DNA of 43,445 nucleotides from NCBI GenBank assembly GCA_009746045.1, contig RPFO01000311.1, positions 1 to 43,445 of the forward strand, read 5' to 3'. Below the pieces are notes generated by a model. It did not search any database. It saw nothing but the letters and a program-made list of their open reading frames with translations, and had not been told where the DNA came from. Positions 10,421-19,485 of this stretch are shown here, one piece after another (positions within the stretch are counted from its first letter, which is position 1; every line of letters begins with the position of its first letter). The stretch comes from Mesostigma viride (taxonomy: Eukaryota; Streptophyta; Mesostigmatophyceae; Mesostigmatales; Mesostigmataceae). The position numbers and the translations under genes are program-made.

Positions 10421-10523
10421 GAGATTTAGGAAATATTGCTGACTGTGCACCCCCCTGAAATTGGTCCCGGTCGGGGGTAAACAAATACACCCCTTCACAA
10501 GTTCTGTTCCGCCAGAAAGTTGC

Positions 10524-10531
10524 ATAAAAGG
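10524..10531 (+). promoter_or_regulatory. TATA box (ATAAAAGG) of the 10596 gene
   Basis: ATAAAAGG 65 bases before the ATG, followed by a leader rich in CA and CT. It is the closest match in the window to a eukaryotic TATA box and shares AAAAGG with the elements at 5755, 6078 and 40665. Confidence 0.55.
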
Positions 10532-10595
10532 GGTCCTACCACGCGAAAAACACTCTCTCACTTCACAAACCACCCAAAAGCTCTGCAGACAGGCT

Positions 10596-11681
10596 ATGGA
10601 GACTTCAGACTTCATGGAGCACGTGGGGGTGGCTGGTGGGGTCCATATCTGGCGTCCGAAAGCCTGGATTTCCAACGCCCAAAAGCCTGGCAACATCCAG
10701 GTGTTGGGGGGCAATAAGGTTTGTCTGCAGACCCTGCTCAGGGTGTTTGCAAACGACAGCACCATCAACCACACCAAGTTCTCCAACAGCACCGAGGGGA
10801 AGAGGCTGGCCAACGCCTTCAAACAAGTGAAGGGGGTTTACCCCATCAACGCCGATGGGAGCATCGACATTGAATTCGCTGTTCACGCCATCAAGTGGGC
10901 GTGTCCCATTCTGGCCATCACCGGTGTTCCCCCGCCGGCAGAGTGTCCACAGGAGACCAAAATTGCTACAGGGCTGGCTCTCAGCATCGGTAAAGTGATC
11001 AAGAAACTCAGGGCTGATATTGACACCCTTTTCAACGAGTGCAAAGACTTTGTAAAGACTTCCTCTGACAAGTGCACCCAGGAGTCCACATTGGCTCTGG
11101 AGCGGGTCAACAGTCTTTATACGTTCCTGAAAGACGCCAGGCCTGGCACGCAGATTGTTGCCTTTTTGGCGAGACAGAGCACGGAGATCTCCTATGAAGT
11201 TTATCAGAAGAGCGTGGATGCGAGCGTCGGGGCAATGCTAGGGGATTTGATTTTGCGCAGGGAGACCGCCTTCAAGCAGATCAACGAGATCTGCGCCGAC
11301 TACCTCAAGAAGCATTCACCGAGCGAGGAGGAGAGCGGACCAGGGATGAGTACTGGACCCGACTTGAGGAGTGCCAAGAGGACGCGCGTCGACGAACCTG
11401 TTACGGACACTCCTCCTCTGTTCCAAGCCCCCATCGCACCGTCTGCTTCTTCCGCGGAGACTGCTACATCATCGACCGTGCATTACGACTTTCCGATACC
11501 TTCTTTGGACACCACCCCCGCATTCAACGCCCCTGTATCCAACGCGGGCGACTCTGTTCTTCCTCCCCACACGTCCACGGAAGGCGGCCTAGATGACTGG
11601 TTTAACAATATGTCTCCCTTGGACACGAGCGATGTTAACTGGGACGACTTGGGACTGAAAGGTTTTGCCGCGACTGCCTGA
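10596..11681 (+). CDS. Putative DNA-binding regulator with acidic C-terminus (KilA-N-like?)
   Basis: Start at METSDFMEHV (10596); the open frame extends upstream but crosses the TATA box. Residues ~35-110 (LGGNKVCLQTLLRVF; INADGSIDIEFAVHAIKW) have a layout similar to the KilA-N-like proteins at 30839 and 39614. Residues ~110-235 are helical. A basic cluster (SAKRTRVDE) could be a nuclear-localisation signal. The C-terminal ~100 residues are low-complexity Ser/Thr/Pro and end in an acidic-aromatic stretch (DDWFNNMSPLDT; VNWDDLGLKGF) resembling a transcription activation domain. I infer an early regulatory factor; no catalytic motif is seen. Confidence 0.5.
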   Translation: METSDFMEHVGVAGGVHIWRPKAWISNAQKPGNIQVLGGNKVCLQTLLRVFANDSTINHTKFSNSTEGKRLANAFKQVKGVYPINADGSIDIEFAVHAIKWACPILAITGVPPPAECPQETKIATGLALSIGKVIKKLRADIDTLFNECKDFVKTSSDKCTQESTLALERVNSLYTFLKDARPGTQIVAFLARQSTEISYEVYQKSVDASVGAMLGDLILRRETAFKQINEICADYLKKHSPSEEESGPGMSTGPDLRSAKRTRVDEPVTDTPPLFQAPIAPSASSAETATSSTVHYDFPIPSLDTTPAFNAPVSNAGDSVLPPHTSTEGGLDDWFNNMSPLDTSDVNWDDLGLKGFAATA

Positions 11682-11760
11682 AAGGCGCGGTTGGCACTTT
11701 TAAAGTTAGTTTTATGGTTGTTAACGACTTGATGTATCGAACTCTGTTTATTGAGAGTAT

Positions 11761-12389
11761 TTAACTTTTAATGGAAGCCTTTATTTGCTTGATGAATTGA
11801 ATCACGTGCACGTAGACCGTAGGCATCATGAGCGTCCCCATGGGGTCGTCCTTAAAGTATTCCGCGTTCACATCATACACGTGAACCCCGCGAGGGGCGG
11901 CAAGACAGACCATATTGGAAATTTCATCTTCCCTGATAGCGTGTCCGCCATTGTGCACGAACACAGCCTTGGCCTTATCTCGCTTGCAATCCAGTAGTCC
12001 GAGTGCGTATAGGAAATTGGATTGTCTCGCCACGACCAGCGAGCCTGTGTAGGGCGAACGGGCTTCCACCACGCCGTCCACCAGCGCCCCTTCCATATGA
12101 GCCGCCAACTTCTCCATGATGCGTGTTTCCTGTTGGGACGAGTCTGCCTCGCTCCGTGGTGGAAATTGCACGCCCAGACTCTGCATGTAGGTCTTGAACC
12201 ATTCCGAGGAGCGCACGCGCCGGATGAGCGAATCGTGTTGATCGCAGTAGTCCTCTAGCGTGATGGAGCACTCTCCTCTGTGGGCGAGTCGTCCGTGGCG
12301 AGCGACATGATGGCGGACAGGGACGGCATGTCGTTTCGACTCTTTATTCCCCACACGTATTCGGGGAGGTCGTCCGTTGTGAAAATCAT
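11761..12389 (-). CDS. Unknown ~210-aa protein divergent from the DNA methyltransferase
   Basis: Starts at 12389 (MIFTTDDLPEYVW), 31 bases from the start of the methyltransferase. The frame changes near 12272, consistent with one missing base, into the frame carrying LEDYCDQHDSLIRRV and ending IKQIKASIKS at 11761. No recognised domain. The segment LVVARQSNFLYALGLLDCK has alternating hydrophobics and LLDCKRDKAKAV that one might compare with a nuclease core (D..K), but the evidence is too weak to call a restriction partner. The shared promoter region contains TATAATACCAA. Confidence 0.55.
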
Positions 12390-12401
12390 TTTGTTCTCGT
12401 G

Positions 12402-12412
12402 TTGGTATTATA
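12402..12412 (-). promoter_or_regulatory. Candidate late promoter motif TATAATACCAA
   Basis: The 11-mer TATAATACCAA (minus strand) lies 13 bases before the ATG at 12389 and inside the 31-base divergent space with the methyltransferase. The identical 11-mer lies directly before the ATG at 39557. Confidence 0.45.
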
Positions 12413-12420
12413 CACGTGCG

Positions 12421-13331
12421 ATGGTGGGGACTTGGAGACACATAGACCTGTTCGCCGGGCTGGGCGGGTTCTCGATGGGCTTGAGGAAAGTCCGCAACGT
12501 CCAAACGGTGATGGCCGTCGAGATGAACCCGTCCGCTTGTGACGTGTTTGAAATTCTCAACGGGGAGTCGCCCATCTGCGACAAGATCGAGAACGTGCCC
12601 GACCATCTTATACCGAAAGCTGACATCATCACGGCCGGTTTTCCTTGTCAGAGCTTCAGCAACGCTGGACTCAAGCGGGGTATGAAAGATGTCCGTACCA
12701 AGGGCATACGCGACATATTTCGTTTCATCCGCATCGCTGACCCGACACACGTAATCTTGGAAAACGTGCCAGCGATCATCAACTTCCCCGTGTTCAAGAG
12801 GATCTTGCGTGAACTCCGCGGACACGGATTCAACGTGGATTACGAGATCATAGGTGCCCACACCCACGCCGGTCTGCGGCAGAAGAGGCGCCGGGTGTTC
12901 ATTGTGGCGAGCAAGAACCCGCTGTACAGGTTCCCGCCCCCCTGTCGTCGCGCACGGACTCGTTCGACTTCAACAAGACGGCGCCACCGGAGTATTACTT
13001 GGACCCTGGCTCCAGGTTGTATGGCGTGCTCGCTCACGCGGAACCCGGTCGCTTTTATCAGGCCAATTACAGTTTCGAGGCGAAGGATTCGGACGTGGCG
13101 TTCACTCAGCGCGCCGCCCAGGGCGCGAACAAGAACGCGCGCCTCTACATCCGAGACCCCGTCGGTATCAGGACGCTCACCGAGAGCGAGGCTTTCAAGC
13201 TGCAAGGGATCCCTACCACGCGCCTAGGCGCGCTCATGCGCGAGGTCAGCATCAACAAGATCCTTAAGGCGGTGGGCAACAGCGTGTCTCCCAAGGTCGT
13301 CGCGATTGTCGCTGCCTGTTTATTGGGTTGA
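12421..13331 (+). CDS. DNA (cytosine-5-)-methyltransferase
   Basis: Transfers methyl from S-adenosylmethionine to C5 of cytosine in DNA. All core motifs are visible in order: I (DLFAGLGGFSMGL, about residues 9-21), IV with the catalytic cysteine (FPCQSFSNAG, about residue 75), VI (ENVP, about 113), VIII (QKRRR, about 153), and the C-terminal LQGIP and VGNSVSPKV (motifs IX/X, about 260 and 285). Length near 303 residues, a compact member. The frame changes in a run of six C at 12937-12942, consistent with one missing C, within the target-recognition region. No restriction enzyme is recognised next door. It may protect viral DNA or alter its expression. Confidence 0.93.
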
Positions 13332-13369
13332 TAACAAAATATGTGTGTCTATCATGTACGACAGCGGCG

Positions 13370-15886
13370 ATGACAGATGCGACATCTCGGGCCATCAACG
13401 TTATAGTCGGCCTGTTAAAGCAAGCGATGGATAAGCCGGAAGGCACGGAGGCGGAAAGAGTGGAGAAGGCGCGCATGTTGAACTCTCTGCTCATGCTCTT
13501 TCGATTGCTAAAAGCTCGGTTAGTGGGGTCATCGGACCCGCCCCCTCCTGCCACTGGAGGGTGGCGTCCTGCCATCATTGACTACGATGGCGGGTGGCAC
13601 CCCGGCCCCCCCGCCCGATTGCCAGATGTGGGGGGTGGGGAATACTCATCATATTCGTCCATGGACACCTCTTTCTATCGCCAAGACGGCGGCGGGGGGT
13701 CTTTCACTTCTCCAGCTCCCATAAAGCCGAAGCCGGTCAAACCCGCACCAGAGCCCGCATTACCAAATACAACACAAAGCGGGACACAAACAGCACCACC
13801 GACCGCGACACAGACAGCCACACAAACAGCACCACCGACCGCGACACAGACAGCCACACAAACAGCACCACCGATTGCGACACAGACAGCCACACAAACA
13901 GCACCACCTGTCGCCCCTAAAAGAGACGAGAAGCCAGTTATGGCGCGGGTATTTGAGGAGGATACTAATGACCTACTACAATCTATGAGCTCGTTGTATA
14001 AGAAATTGAATCACCCCAAGCCAGCGCCACACACGCCACATGTCCGGCCACATGTCTCTTTTAATGAGCGGTTCGGACAAGAGGCAGAACTGTGGAAATC
14101 GGCCAAGCCTGTCGACGCACCGGGCGCCAAGCCAGCGCCACACACGCCACATGTCCGGCCACATGTCTCTTTTAATGAGCGGTTCGGACAAGAGGCAGAA
14201 CTGTGGAAATCGGCCAAGCCTGTCGACGCACCGGGCGCCAAGCCAGCGCCACACACGCCACATGTCCGGCCACATGTCTCTTTTAATGAGCGGTTCGGAC
14301 AAGAGGCAGAACTGTGGAAATCGGCCAAGCCTGTCGACGCACCGGGCTCCAAGCCCACGGGTGCAAACACATCAACAGACACACCAGCAGCAGCGCCATC
14401 AGACAAACCGAGAAATACAGGACCAGCAAACACATCAACAGACACACCAGCAGCAGCGCCATCAGACAAACCGAGAAATACAGGACCAGCAAACACATCA
14501 ACAGACACACCAGCAGCAGCGCCATCAGACAAACCGAGAAATACAGGACCAGCAAACACATCAACAGGCACACCAGCAGCAGCGCCATCAGACAAACCGA
14601 GAAATACAGGACCAGCAAACACATCAACAGACACACCAGCAGCAGCGCCATCAGACAAACCGAGAAATACAGGACCAGCAAACACATCAACAGGCACACC
14701 AGCAGCAGCGCCATCAGACAAACCGAGAAATACAGGACCAGCAAACACATCAACATTTGACCCCAACATTTGGGATCAATCGACTGAAGAAGACCCTGAA
14801 CGTGATCCGAAGATGGAAGAGGTGCACAAGATAGAGCGCGAAATGCAGAATTTGCTTAGACGTCCAGATTGGGGGAGTGACAAGTTCAAAAAAGATCACG
14901 AGGATATCTTGTCGAAATTCAACGAAATTATGGCAACTATTGATTCCGATCAGGCGGGGAAACTGCTTGCCAAAGTAAAATCGAGGTATGAAGTACAATA
15001 CGAAAATAGACGACTGCTTAATGATAAACTGCTTCAACATGCGCGTGAAAGCGTGGCGGCTCTCGACAAAAAAATTGACAAAGTCGGGCTAGGATGGTCT
15101 GGACTAATGGAAACCGCTCAGGCAGCGGTTTCCCAGTTGCCAGAGGGTGAGCAGAAAGAGGGGTTAAGTCTACTCCTGGATACCGCGGCGAACACACAAC
15201 TACAACTACTAATGACACCCCCGGGATCGCCAGTCGCACAACCAGCATCACCGGCGTCACCAGTCTCACAACCAGCAGCACCGGCGTCACCAGTCTCACA
15301 ACCAGCAGCACCGGCGTCAACTGTCGCACAACCTGCGTCAACTAAACAAAAGGCGGCGACTAACAATGTTCAAAATCCCAAGCCTCTTCCAGCTTCTCTT
15401 AGGGGCACAAGTGATACGGTCCAAGCTCGTCTCAATGTCTACCCCCAATACCGCGCTGGAATCAAAAATCTCGGCGATGCGCTGTTGGTGAACGGAGTGT
15501 CAGAAGGGACTCTTAAACTGCCAGATGGCTACGATGTTAAAAATGCCCAAACAGAACTAGACAACTTTATATTCACTCTCGGGAATAAGCAGAAGATACA
15601 AATATTGCAGGTTGTGACAGACCCTGGCAATGTCCTTCTTGGCGTTTTATACAAGGATAAAGAAGCGAAACATGGATCACAATTCCTTTGGGCTGGGCTT
15701 CCACACCGGTCGCGCGCCGCCCCCAATGAACCACTAGGCCTCCCGCCTACGTTGCGCGGTGCTCGGCATGGTTTGGCACAACACGAGGTGTTGTTTCCCA
15801 CAATGCCGGCATTCCCCTACGCGATATACGGAGATCAGGTTCCGTATTTTTACACGCAATCGGCAGCGGAGATACCAGTAATGTGA
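13370..15886 (+). CDS. Large tandem-repeat protein, unknown function
   Basis: Start at MTDATSRAINVIV (13370); the upstream in-frame codons lack an ATG. Helical N-terminus, then several repeat families: about three 12-residue TATQTAPP units, three 37-residue units (KPAPHTPHVRPHVSFNERF...), six 21-residue units (NTSTDTPAAAPSDKPRNTG...), a helical segment, short ASPVSQPAAP repeats, and a C-terminal domain of ~170 residues without repeats. The DNA copies are almost identical, so the repeats are recent or homogenised. The frame is intact for 838 codons. It may be a surface or matrix protein with a length-variable stalk; this is inference from architecture alone. Confidence 0.7.
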   Translation: MTDATSRAINVIVGLLKQAMDKPEGTEAERVEKARMLNSLLMLFRLLKARLVGSSDPPPPATGGWRPAIIDYDGGWHPGPPARLPDVGGGEYSSYSSMDTSFYRQDGGGGSFTSPAPIKPKPVKPAPEPALPNTTQSGTQTAPPTATQTATQTAPPTATQTATQTAPPIATQTATQTAPPVAPKRDEKPVMARVFEEDTNDLLQSMSSLYKKLNHPKPAPHTPHVRPHVSFNERFGQEAELWKSAKPVDAPGAKPAPHTPHVRPHVSFNERFGQEAELWKSAKPVDAPGAKPAPHTPHVRPHVSFNERFGQEAELWKSAKPVDAPGSKPTGANTSTDTPAAAPSDKPRNTGPANTSTDTPAAAPSDKPRNTGPANTSTDTPAAAPSDKPRNTGPANTSTGTPAAAPSDKPRNTGPANTSTDTPAAAPSDKPRNTGPANTSTGTPAAAPSDKPRNTGPANTSTFDPNIWDQSTEEDPERDPKMEEVHKIEREMQNLLRRPDWGSDKFKKDHEDILSKFNEIMATIDSDQAGKLLAKVKSRYEVQYENRRLLNDKLLQHARESVAALDKKIDKVGLGWSGLMETAQAAVSQLPEGEQKEGLSLLLDTAANTQLQLLMTPPGSPVAQPASPASPVSQPAAPASPVSQPAAPASTVAQPASTKQKAATNNVQNPKPLPASLRGTSDTVQARLNVYPQYRAGIKNLGDALLVNGVSEGTLKLPDGYDVKNAQTELDNFIFTLGNKQKIQILQVVTDPGNVLLGVLYKDKEAKHGSQFLWAGLPHRSRAAPNEPLGLPPTLRGARHGLAQHEVLFPTMPAFPYAIYGDQVPYFYTQSAAEIPVM
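13788..13913 (+). repeat. 36-bp tandem repeat coding TATQTAPPTATQ
   Basis: About three and a half copies of a 36-bp unit with only a few substitutions (one unit reads ATT for ACC), in frame within the 13370 gene. It encodes a Thr/Gln/Ala/Pro-rich segment, likely unstructured. Confidence 0.85.
14018..14350 (+). repeat. Three 111-bp tandem repeats (37 aa each)
   Basis: Three head-to-tail copies at 14018, 14129 and 14240, essentially identical except for the last codons (GCC to TCC). Each unit encodes a Pro/His-rich part followed by VSFNERFGQEAELWKS, which could form a short helix. The period is a multiple of three. Confidence 0.92.
14366..14743 (+). repeat. Six 63-bp tandem repeats (21 aa each)
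   Basis: Six copies plus a partial seventh. They differ mainly by GAC or GGC at one codon, giving the order D, D, D, G, D, G. The encoded segment is rich in Thr, Ala, Pro and Lys and is probably flexible. Confidence 0.92.
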
Positions 15887-15914
15887 TTTCTTTATTGATC
15901 AATTACATTGCCAC

Positions 15915-16214
15915 TCACGCGGACCAGGAGCTGCTGTACAGCATCTGTAAAGCGCGGGCTACGGGGGGGGATGACAGGCTCATGGAGTGCAGGGTGTGCA
16001 TCACGCGGTCGCGGTACACGGGGACCGTCTCCCCCTCCACCATGTCCCTGATGGCGTGCACGAGCATGTACACACCCTGAGGGAGCTGGTGCCTCATGCC
16101 ATCTACGAGGCACCGGACCGCTTGCTGAAACGGGTCCATGCCATCCAAGGGGGCGAGACGCGTGTAATCTGCCACAGACGGCGGCGGCGCTTGCACGAGC
16201 GGTGGGGGGGGCAT
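15915..16214 (-). CDS. Unknown 99-aa protein
   Basis: ATG at 16214 (MPPPPLVQAPPP), stop at 15915. Proline-rich N-terminus then a helical region with VYMLVHAIRDMVEGE. No known domain. The upstream edge is only 8 bases from the inserted hairpin element, so its original promoter has probably been displaced. Convergent with the repeat-protein gene. Confidence 0.6.
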   Translation of the reverse strand: MPPPPLVQAPPPSVADYTRLAPLDGMDPFQQAVRCLVDGMRHQLPQGVYMLVHAIRDMVEGETVPVYRDRVMHTLHSMSLSSPPVARALQMLYSSSWSA

Positions 16215-16221
16215 TGGCTTG

Positions 16222-16701
16222 AGTTAGGTTAAATAGTGCCGGAACCTTTTGCCGCCTGAGGCAAATCGGTCCGTAACACTATTTTGCCCGGAATAACCAC
16301 TTCCGAGCACCCAAGTTCATTCGGCCGAATTAACTTGGGTGCTCGGAAGTGGTTATTCCGGGCAAAATAGTGTTACGGACCGATTTGCCTCAGGCGGCAA
16401 AAGGTTCCGGCACTATTTAACCTAACTAAAACCTGGCCTCGTGGAGGGTGGGTTGAATATGAGACATCCGCCTAGGCCACTGAGCACGCACCACTAAATG
16501 CGCCGGAGCTGTCCGGATTCGAACCCCTGACCTCCAAGGTGCACGGGTTTTAGTTAGGTTAAATAGTGCCGGAACCTTTTGCCGCCTGAGGCAAATCGGT
16601 CCGTAACACTGGGTGCTCGGAAGTGGTTATTCCGGGCAAAATAGTGTTACGGACCGATTTGCCTCAGGCGGCAAAAGGTTCCGGCACTATTTAACCTAAC
16701 T
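16222..16701. mobile_element. 480-bp composite double-hairpin element (MITE-like) with 5-bp target duplication
   Basis: The first hairpin spans 16222-16427, with arms of about 96 bp (16222-16317 and 16332-16427) and a 14-bp loop containing TTCGGCCGAA. A 124-bp spacer begins AAAACC and ends GGTTTT. The second hairpin, 16552-16701, is the same sequence with 56 bases of the left arm and loop deleted. The ends are AGTTAGG...CCTAACT, and GCTTG is duplicated directly outside (16217-16221 and 16702-16706). The spacer has GGTTCGAATCC on the minus strand, the B box of tRNA-type RNA polymerase III promoters. There is no ORF, so movement would need a protein supplied in trans. Terminal AG...CT recalls Polinton-type ends, but those use 6-bp duplications. 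Confidence 0.8.
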
Positions 16702-17716
16702 GCTTGGGCGCGGAGGGTGCGCAGGGTGCGTCACTTTTGCGCAAGAGTCGAATCTCCTCCATGCTCGTGCGCAACTTATCGATCTCCTTCTCGAGCCTCG
16801 CACACTTCTCGTCTCTGAACGCCAGGTCCGTGCGCAAAATCTGGTTCTGAGTGTGTTTGTCCATCTCCGGTAGCTCCGACGCCTTGACTCTGTCCGCATC
16901 GTGCACCCACGCAGGGGTGGACTTCAATGGCAGCGGGGTCTGCGACAGTTTCTCCATCAGCCTCTTGGACTCGGGGTACAACACTTCCGCCCTGTCCATC
17001 TTCTTGGCCAGGTCGTAGAACTCTCGCTTCGCCGTTCCATCCGCGTCATCGAATCGCTTCAGTGCGCGGGAGTAATTGGACAGTACGTCTTCGCACCACG
17101 CGAGGGTGAAGTACAGCTGCACTTTCCTCCTTTCCGCCTCCCTCTTCAACAGGTCGGCGCCCTTCGCAAAGTGTCGCACGTTGTGATTTTTCGACACCTT
17201 GACCTCGGACTTGTGGACGAACGCGTCCGTTCCCAGGAGCTTGAGGAGGTGATTGCACATGGCCACGCGCTTCTCTACGCTGTCTGGATGGCACGGGATT
17301 GCAAGGACAAACGGCTTGACGAGTTCGAGCGTCACGTGCACTCCTCCACAGGTTCGCGGCAGGTCGTGAACGACCGCGCCCTTTATCCCGGTGTCCTCGA
17401 TTTCCGCGTATTGGATACCCTTGAAGCAGGTAGATTCCGTTACGTAAACGCCGATATCCCTGGTTCGGAACACCACAGACTTGGACTGGGCGTCTATCCT
17501 TTTTGTCCGGATGTAAGGTCTGATGGGCCCCAACGGTTGCTCGAACCACTTGTCCACGTCCACTTCCACATCGGTGGGATCAGGGAGTCTCACAGCCCCT
17601 TTATTGTACGATGCGGCATACCTCTCGTGTTCCAGTGCGGCCCTGGCAGCCATGGCCGACACGTTATCTCGACTGCGACCTCTCTCCAGATGTCCGACAT
17701 CCTCGTCCTCTATCAT
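16691..17716 (-). CDS. Unknown coiled-coil-tailed protein
   Basis: Start chosen at MIEDEDVGHLERG (17716); the open frame upstream lacks a better ATG and enters the array region. About 340 residues: N-terminal helical segment, a mixed domain (PIRPYIRTKRIDAQ; FRTRDIGVYVTES; AIPCHPDSVEKRVAMCNHL), and a C-terminal coiled coil (CARLEKEIDKLRTSMEEI). No recognised family. The last codons and stop (KQLG then TAA) come from the terminal repeat of the inserted element, so the native C-terminus may have been changed by the insertion. Confidence 0.65.
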   Translation of the reverse strand: MIEDEDVGHLERGRSRDNVSAMAARAALEHERYAASYNKGAVRLPDPTDVEVDVDKWFEQPLGPIRPYIRTKRIDAQSKSVVFRTRDIGVYVTESTCFKGIQYAEIEDTGIKGAVVHDLPRTCGGVHVTLELVKPFVLAIPCHPDSVEKRVAMCNHLLKLLGTDAFVHKSEVKVSKNHNVRHFAKGADLLKREAERRKVQLYFTLAWCEDVLSNYSRALKRFDDADGTAKREFYDLAKKMDRAEVLYPESKRLMEKLSQTPLPLKSTPAWVHDADRVKASELPEMDKHTQNQILRTDLAFRDEKCARLEKEIDKLRTSMEEIRLLRKSDAPCAPSAPKQLG

Positions 17717-17853
17717 GGACACGTGAGAAAGTGCATGTGTGAGCGAGCGAGCGCTCCGAAATGCGCATGGTGCGTTCTGAGGCGGGAGAAAACTGAATTC
17801 AAATGACAGATCCGTTAAAAGACCCAATATGTGACGGGGCAGTGCACAGTCAC

Positions 17854-18032
17854 GAGATCCCGTGCTAGGCGGAATCTCGGGATCTCGAGATCTCGTGCTA
17901 AGCGTCTGACGAGATCAGTAACCGTCTGACGCGGATAAAGTTAGATCTCCGTCCAGATCAGTGACAAGACAGCGAGATCTCTGTCCAAAATATCCAGATC
18001 TGTCCAGATCAGTGACAAGGCGAGATCTCTGA
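17854..18032. promoter_or_regulatory. AGATCT array 3 between divergent genes
   Basis: Five AGATCT sites plus GAGATCCC and GATCAGT variants in 180 bases, including the phrase 'ccagatcagtgacaag' twice. It lies between the divergent coiled-coil-tailed gene and the J-domain gene. The rest of the gap (18033-18159) has no TATA-like box that I can see. Confidence 0.6.
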
Positions 18033-18159
18033 TGCAGGGTAGCCACATCATCATCTGTGACTGGGCCACTGAGATGCATGTGTGTGCCTCTGGATGAATG
18101 ATTGACAGGCGTGGACAAGGCGATTTTGGGGCGCTGGGCGCTGGGAGTGGCACTCAGCC

Positions 18160-19485
18160 ATGGGAAACCTCGAGAGCACGCTCCGTGCGTTTGAAAAGTT
18201 GACCAACGGCGAGAAAAGGGATTTGTTTCAGCGCCTTTTGTTGGGCAGTGTCCCACTCACGGACGATGCTATCAAAATTTACCGCCAAAACCGCCACGAA
18301 ATCATCCACGTCCGCAAGGATATGGGTGCAGCAAAGGCGAATTTTCGAAGGCTCTCCAAACAAATCCACCCTGATAAATGGAAGCACAAGCGGTCCACGG
18401 AAGTTTTCCAGGTCATGAGTGGGTGTTTTGAGCTGATCGAGGAACACAAGCTCACATTTTTCACGTACCTCGAGACCCCTATGAAATCCCATGATCGCCC
18501 AGACCCCTGGGAAAGGATGTGGAGTAAGACGCTGGAGGTGTGCATGGACGTGCATGATCACAACGAGTTGGACGCGGAGGACTTGGCCGAATTCATCATC
18601 TCCGAGGGCTGCAGGTTGGCCTGTGAGGATTCGGTACAGAACTTCCAAGTGGACATGTGGAAGGGGGTAGAGGGCTACTTCAACGCCCTAAACCCCTCCG
18701 ACGCCCGCCGCGCGGTCAACATCGTTTCCATGTTGAGGGCGAAGGTCAGCCGCCGCGCGAAAGTCCCGTCTTATTACGATCTGGTGCGCGACGACATCAA
18801 GCAGATGCGCGCGTCCTGCATGTACAACAGGAGAGTGGAGAAGAACCCCGACTACACCAGGCAGGAGTTCTACAAGGAGTATCCGGACGTGTGCCCGCCG
18901 TGGTGGCCGCGCGGGGCGTGCAATAACGGGTTCAAGAAGGCGGCGCCGGCCGCACTCTTCGCAAAGCCCATGCCTCCCTGCGCAAATGTGCAGAGCTTCA
19001 AGCCGCGGTCCTTTGCGGAGTGGATGGAAGGCAGGAAGCGCGTGGAACGCGAGCACGGCAACCACACGAGGAAGAAGAGGGGCGGTGCGGCATCGACGAA
19101 CAGGACGAGCGCCCCCAAGCGCAAGGCGCCTCGCACGACGGGGCGGTGCGTGTTCGTGGATGACGAGGCGGAGGACGAGGACGAGGACGAGGAGGAGGTG
19201 GAGGAGGAAGACGAGATAGAGGAGTCAGACGACGGGTTCATTAACGACGAGGAGGAGGAGGAGGAGGAGGGGGGCATCGCGATGGCGGATGACGTCGCGG
19301 CGACTCAAAAAAAACGCAGGGCCGCGGGGGTGCATTCAGACACCGCGTGCTCGTCCGCCGCCAAGAGCTGCTCAGGGGCGGGGCGGGGGTGCTCGTCCAG
19401 CGCCAAGAGCGGTGCACCCCTGCGAAAGTGCGACATTCGTAATTTCTTTGTGCGGCGCGCGTCTACCGCGTCCCCAAGAACCTGA
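18160..19485 (+). CDS. J-domain protein with acidic region and C-terminal PIP-like motif
   Basis: J-domain (DnaJ) signature near residues 45-100: FRRLSKQIHPDKWKH with the HPD tripeptide at about residues 69-71 that stimulates Hsp70 ATPase. There is no Gly/Phe or zinc-finger region, so it is a type III J-protein. Middle region unknown; then a Lys/Arg-rich part, a long acidic stretch (EDEDEDEEEVEEEDE), and a C-terminal KCDIRNFF which resembles a PCNA-interacting peptide. It could bring host Hsp70 to viral replication complexes, as large T antigen does in polyomaviruses; that is analogy. Start at MGNLESTLRAF. Its 3' end overlaps the convergent membrane peptide gene by 23 bases. Confidence 0.75.
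   Translation: MGNLESTLRAFEKLTNGEKRDLFQRLLLGSVPLTDDAIKIYRQNRHEIIHVRKDMGAAKANFRRLSKQIHPDKWKHKRSTEVFQVMSGCFELIEEHKLTFFTYLETPMKSHDRPDPWERMWSKTLEVCMDVHDHNELDAEDLAEFIISEGCRLACEDSVQNFQVDMWKGVEGYFNALNPSDARRAVNIVSMLRAKVSRRAKVPSYYDLVRDDIKQMRASCMYNRRVEKNPDYTRQEFYKEYPDVCPPWWPRGACNNGFKKAAPAALFAKPMPPCANVQSFKPRSFAEWMEGRKRVEREHGNHTRKKRGGAASTNRTSAPKRKAPRTTGRCVFVDDEAEDEDEDEEEVEEEDEIEESDDGFINDEEEEEEEGGIAMADDVAATQKKRRAAGVHSDTACSSAAKSCSGAGRGCSSSAKSGAPLRKCDIRNFFVRRASTASPRT

Noticed and set aside
14018-14743. CRISPR-like array
   Set aside because: The repeats are directly adjacent, in frame and without unique spacers; they are coding tandem repeats.
13675-14834. Several long ORFs on both strands across the tandem repeats
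   Set aside because: Shadows of the repeat gene: tandem units with a period divisible by three keep all frames open.
16428-16551. tRNA gene inside the double-hairpin element
   Set aside because: A B-box (GGTTCGAATCC) is present on the minus strand, but the T-stem does not pair well and no matching acceptor, D-arm or A-box lies at the right distance. Kept only as a B-box within the element.
16222-16701. Polinton or Maverick terminus
   Set aside because: The ends begin AG and finish CT, but the target duplication is five rather than six bases and no Polinton genes are present.
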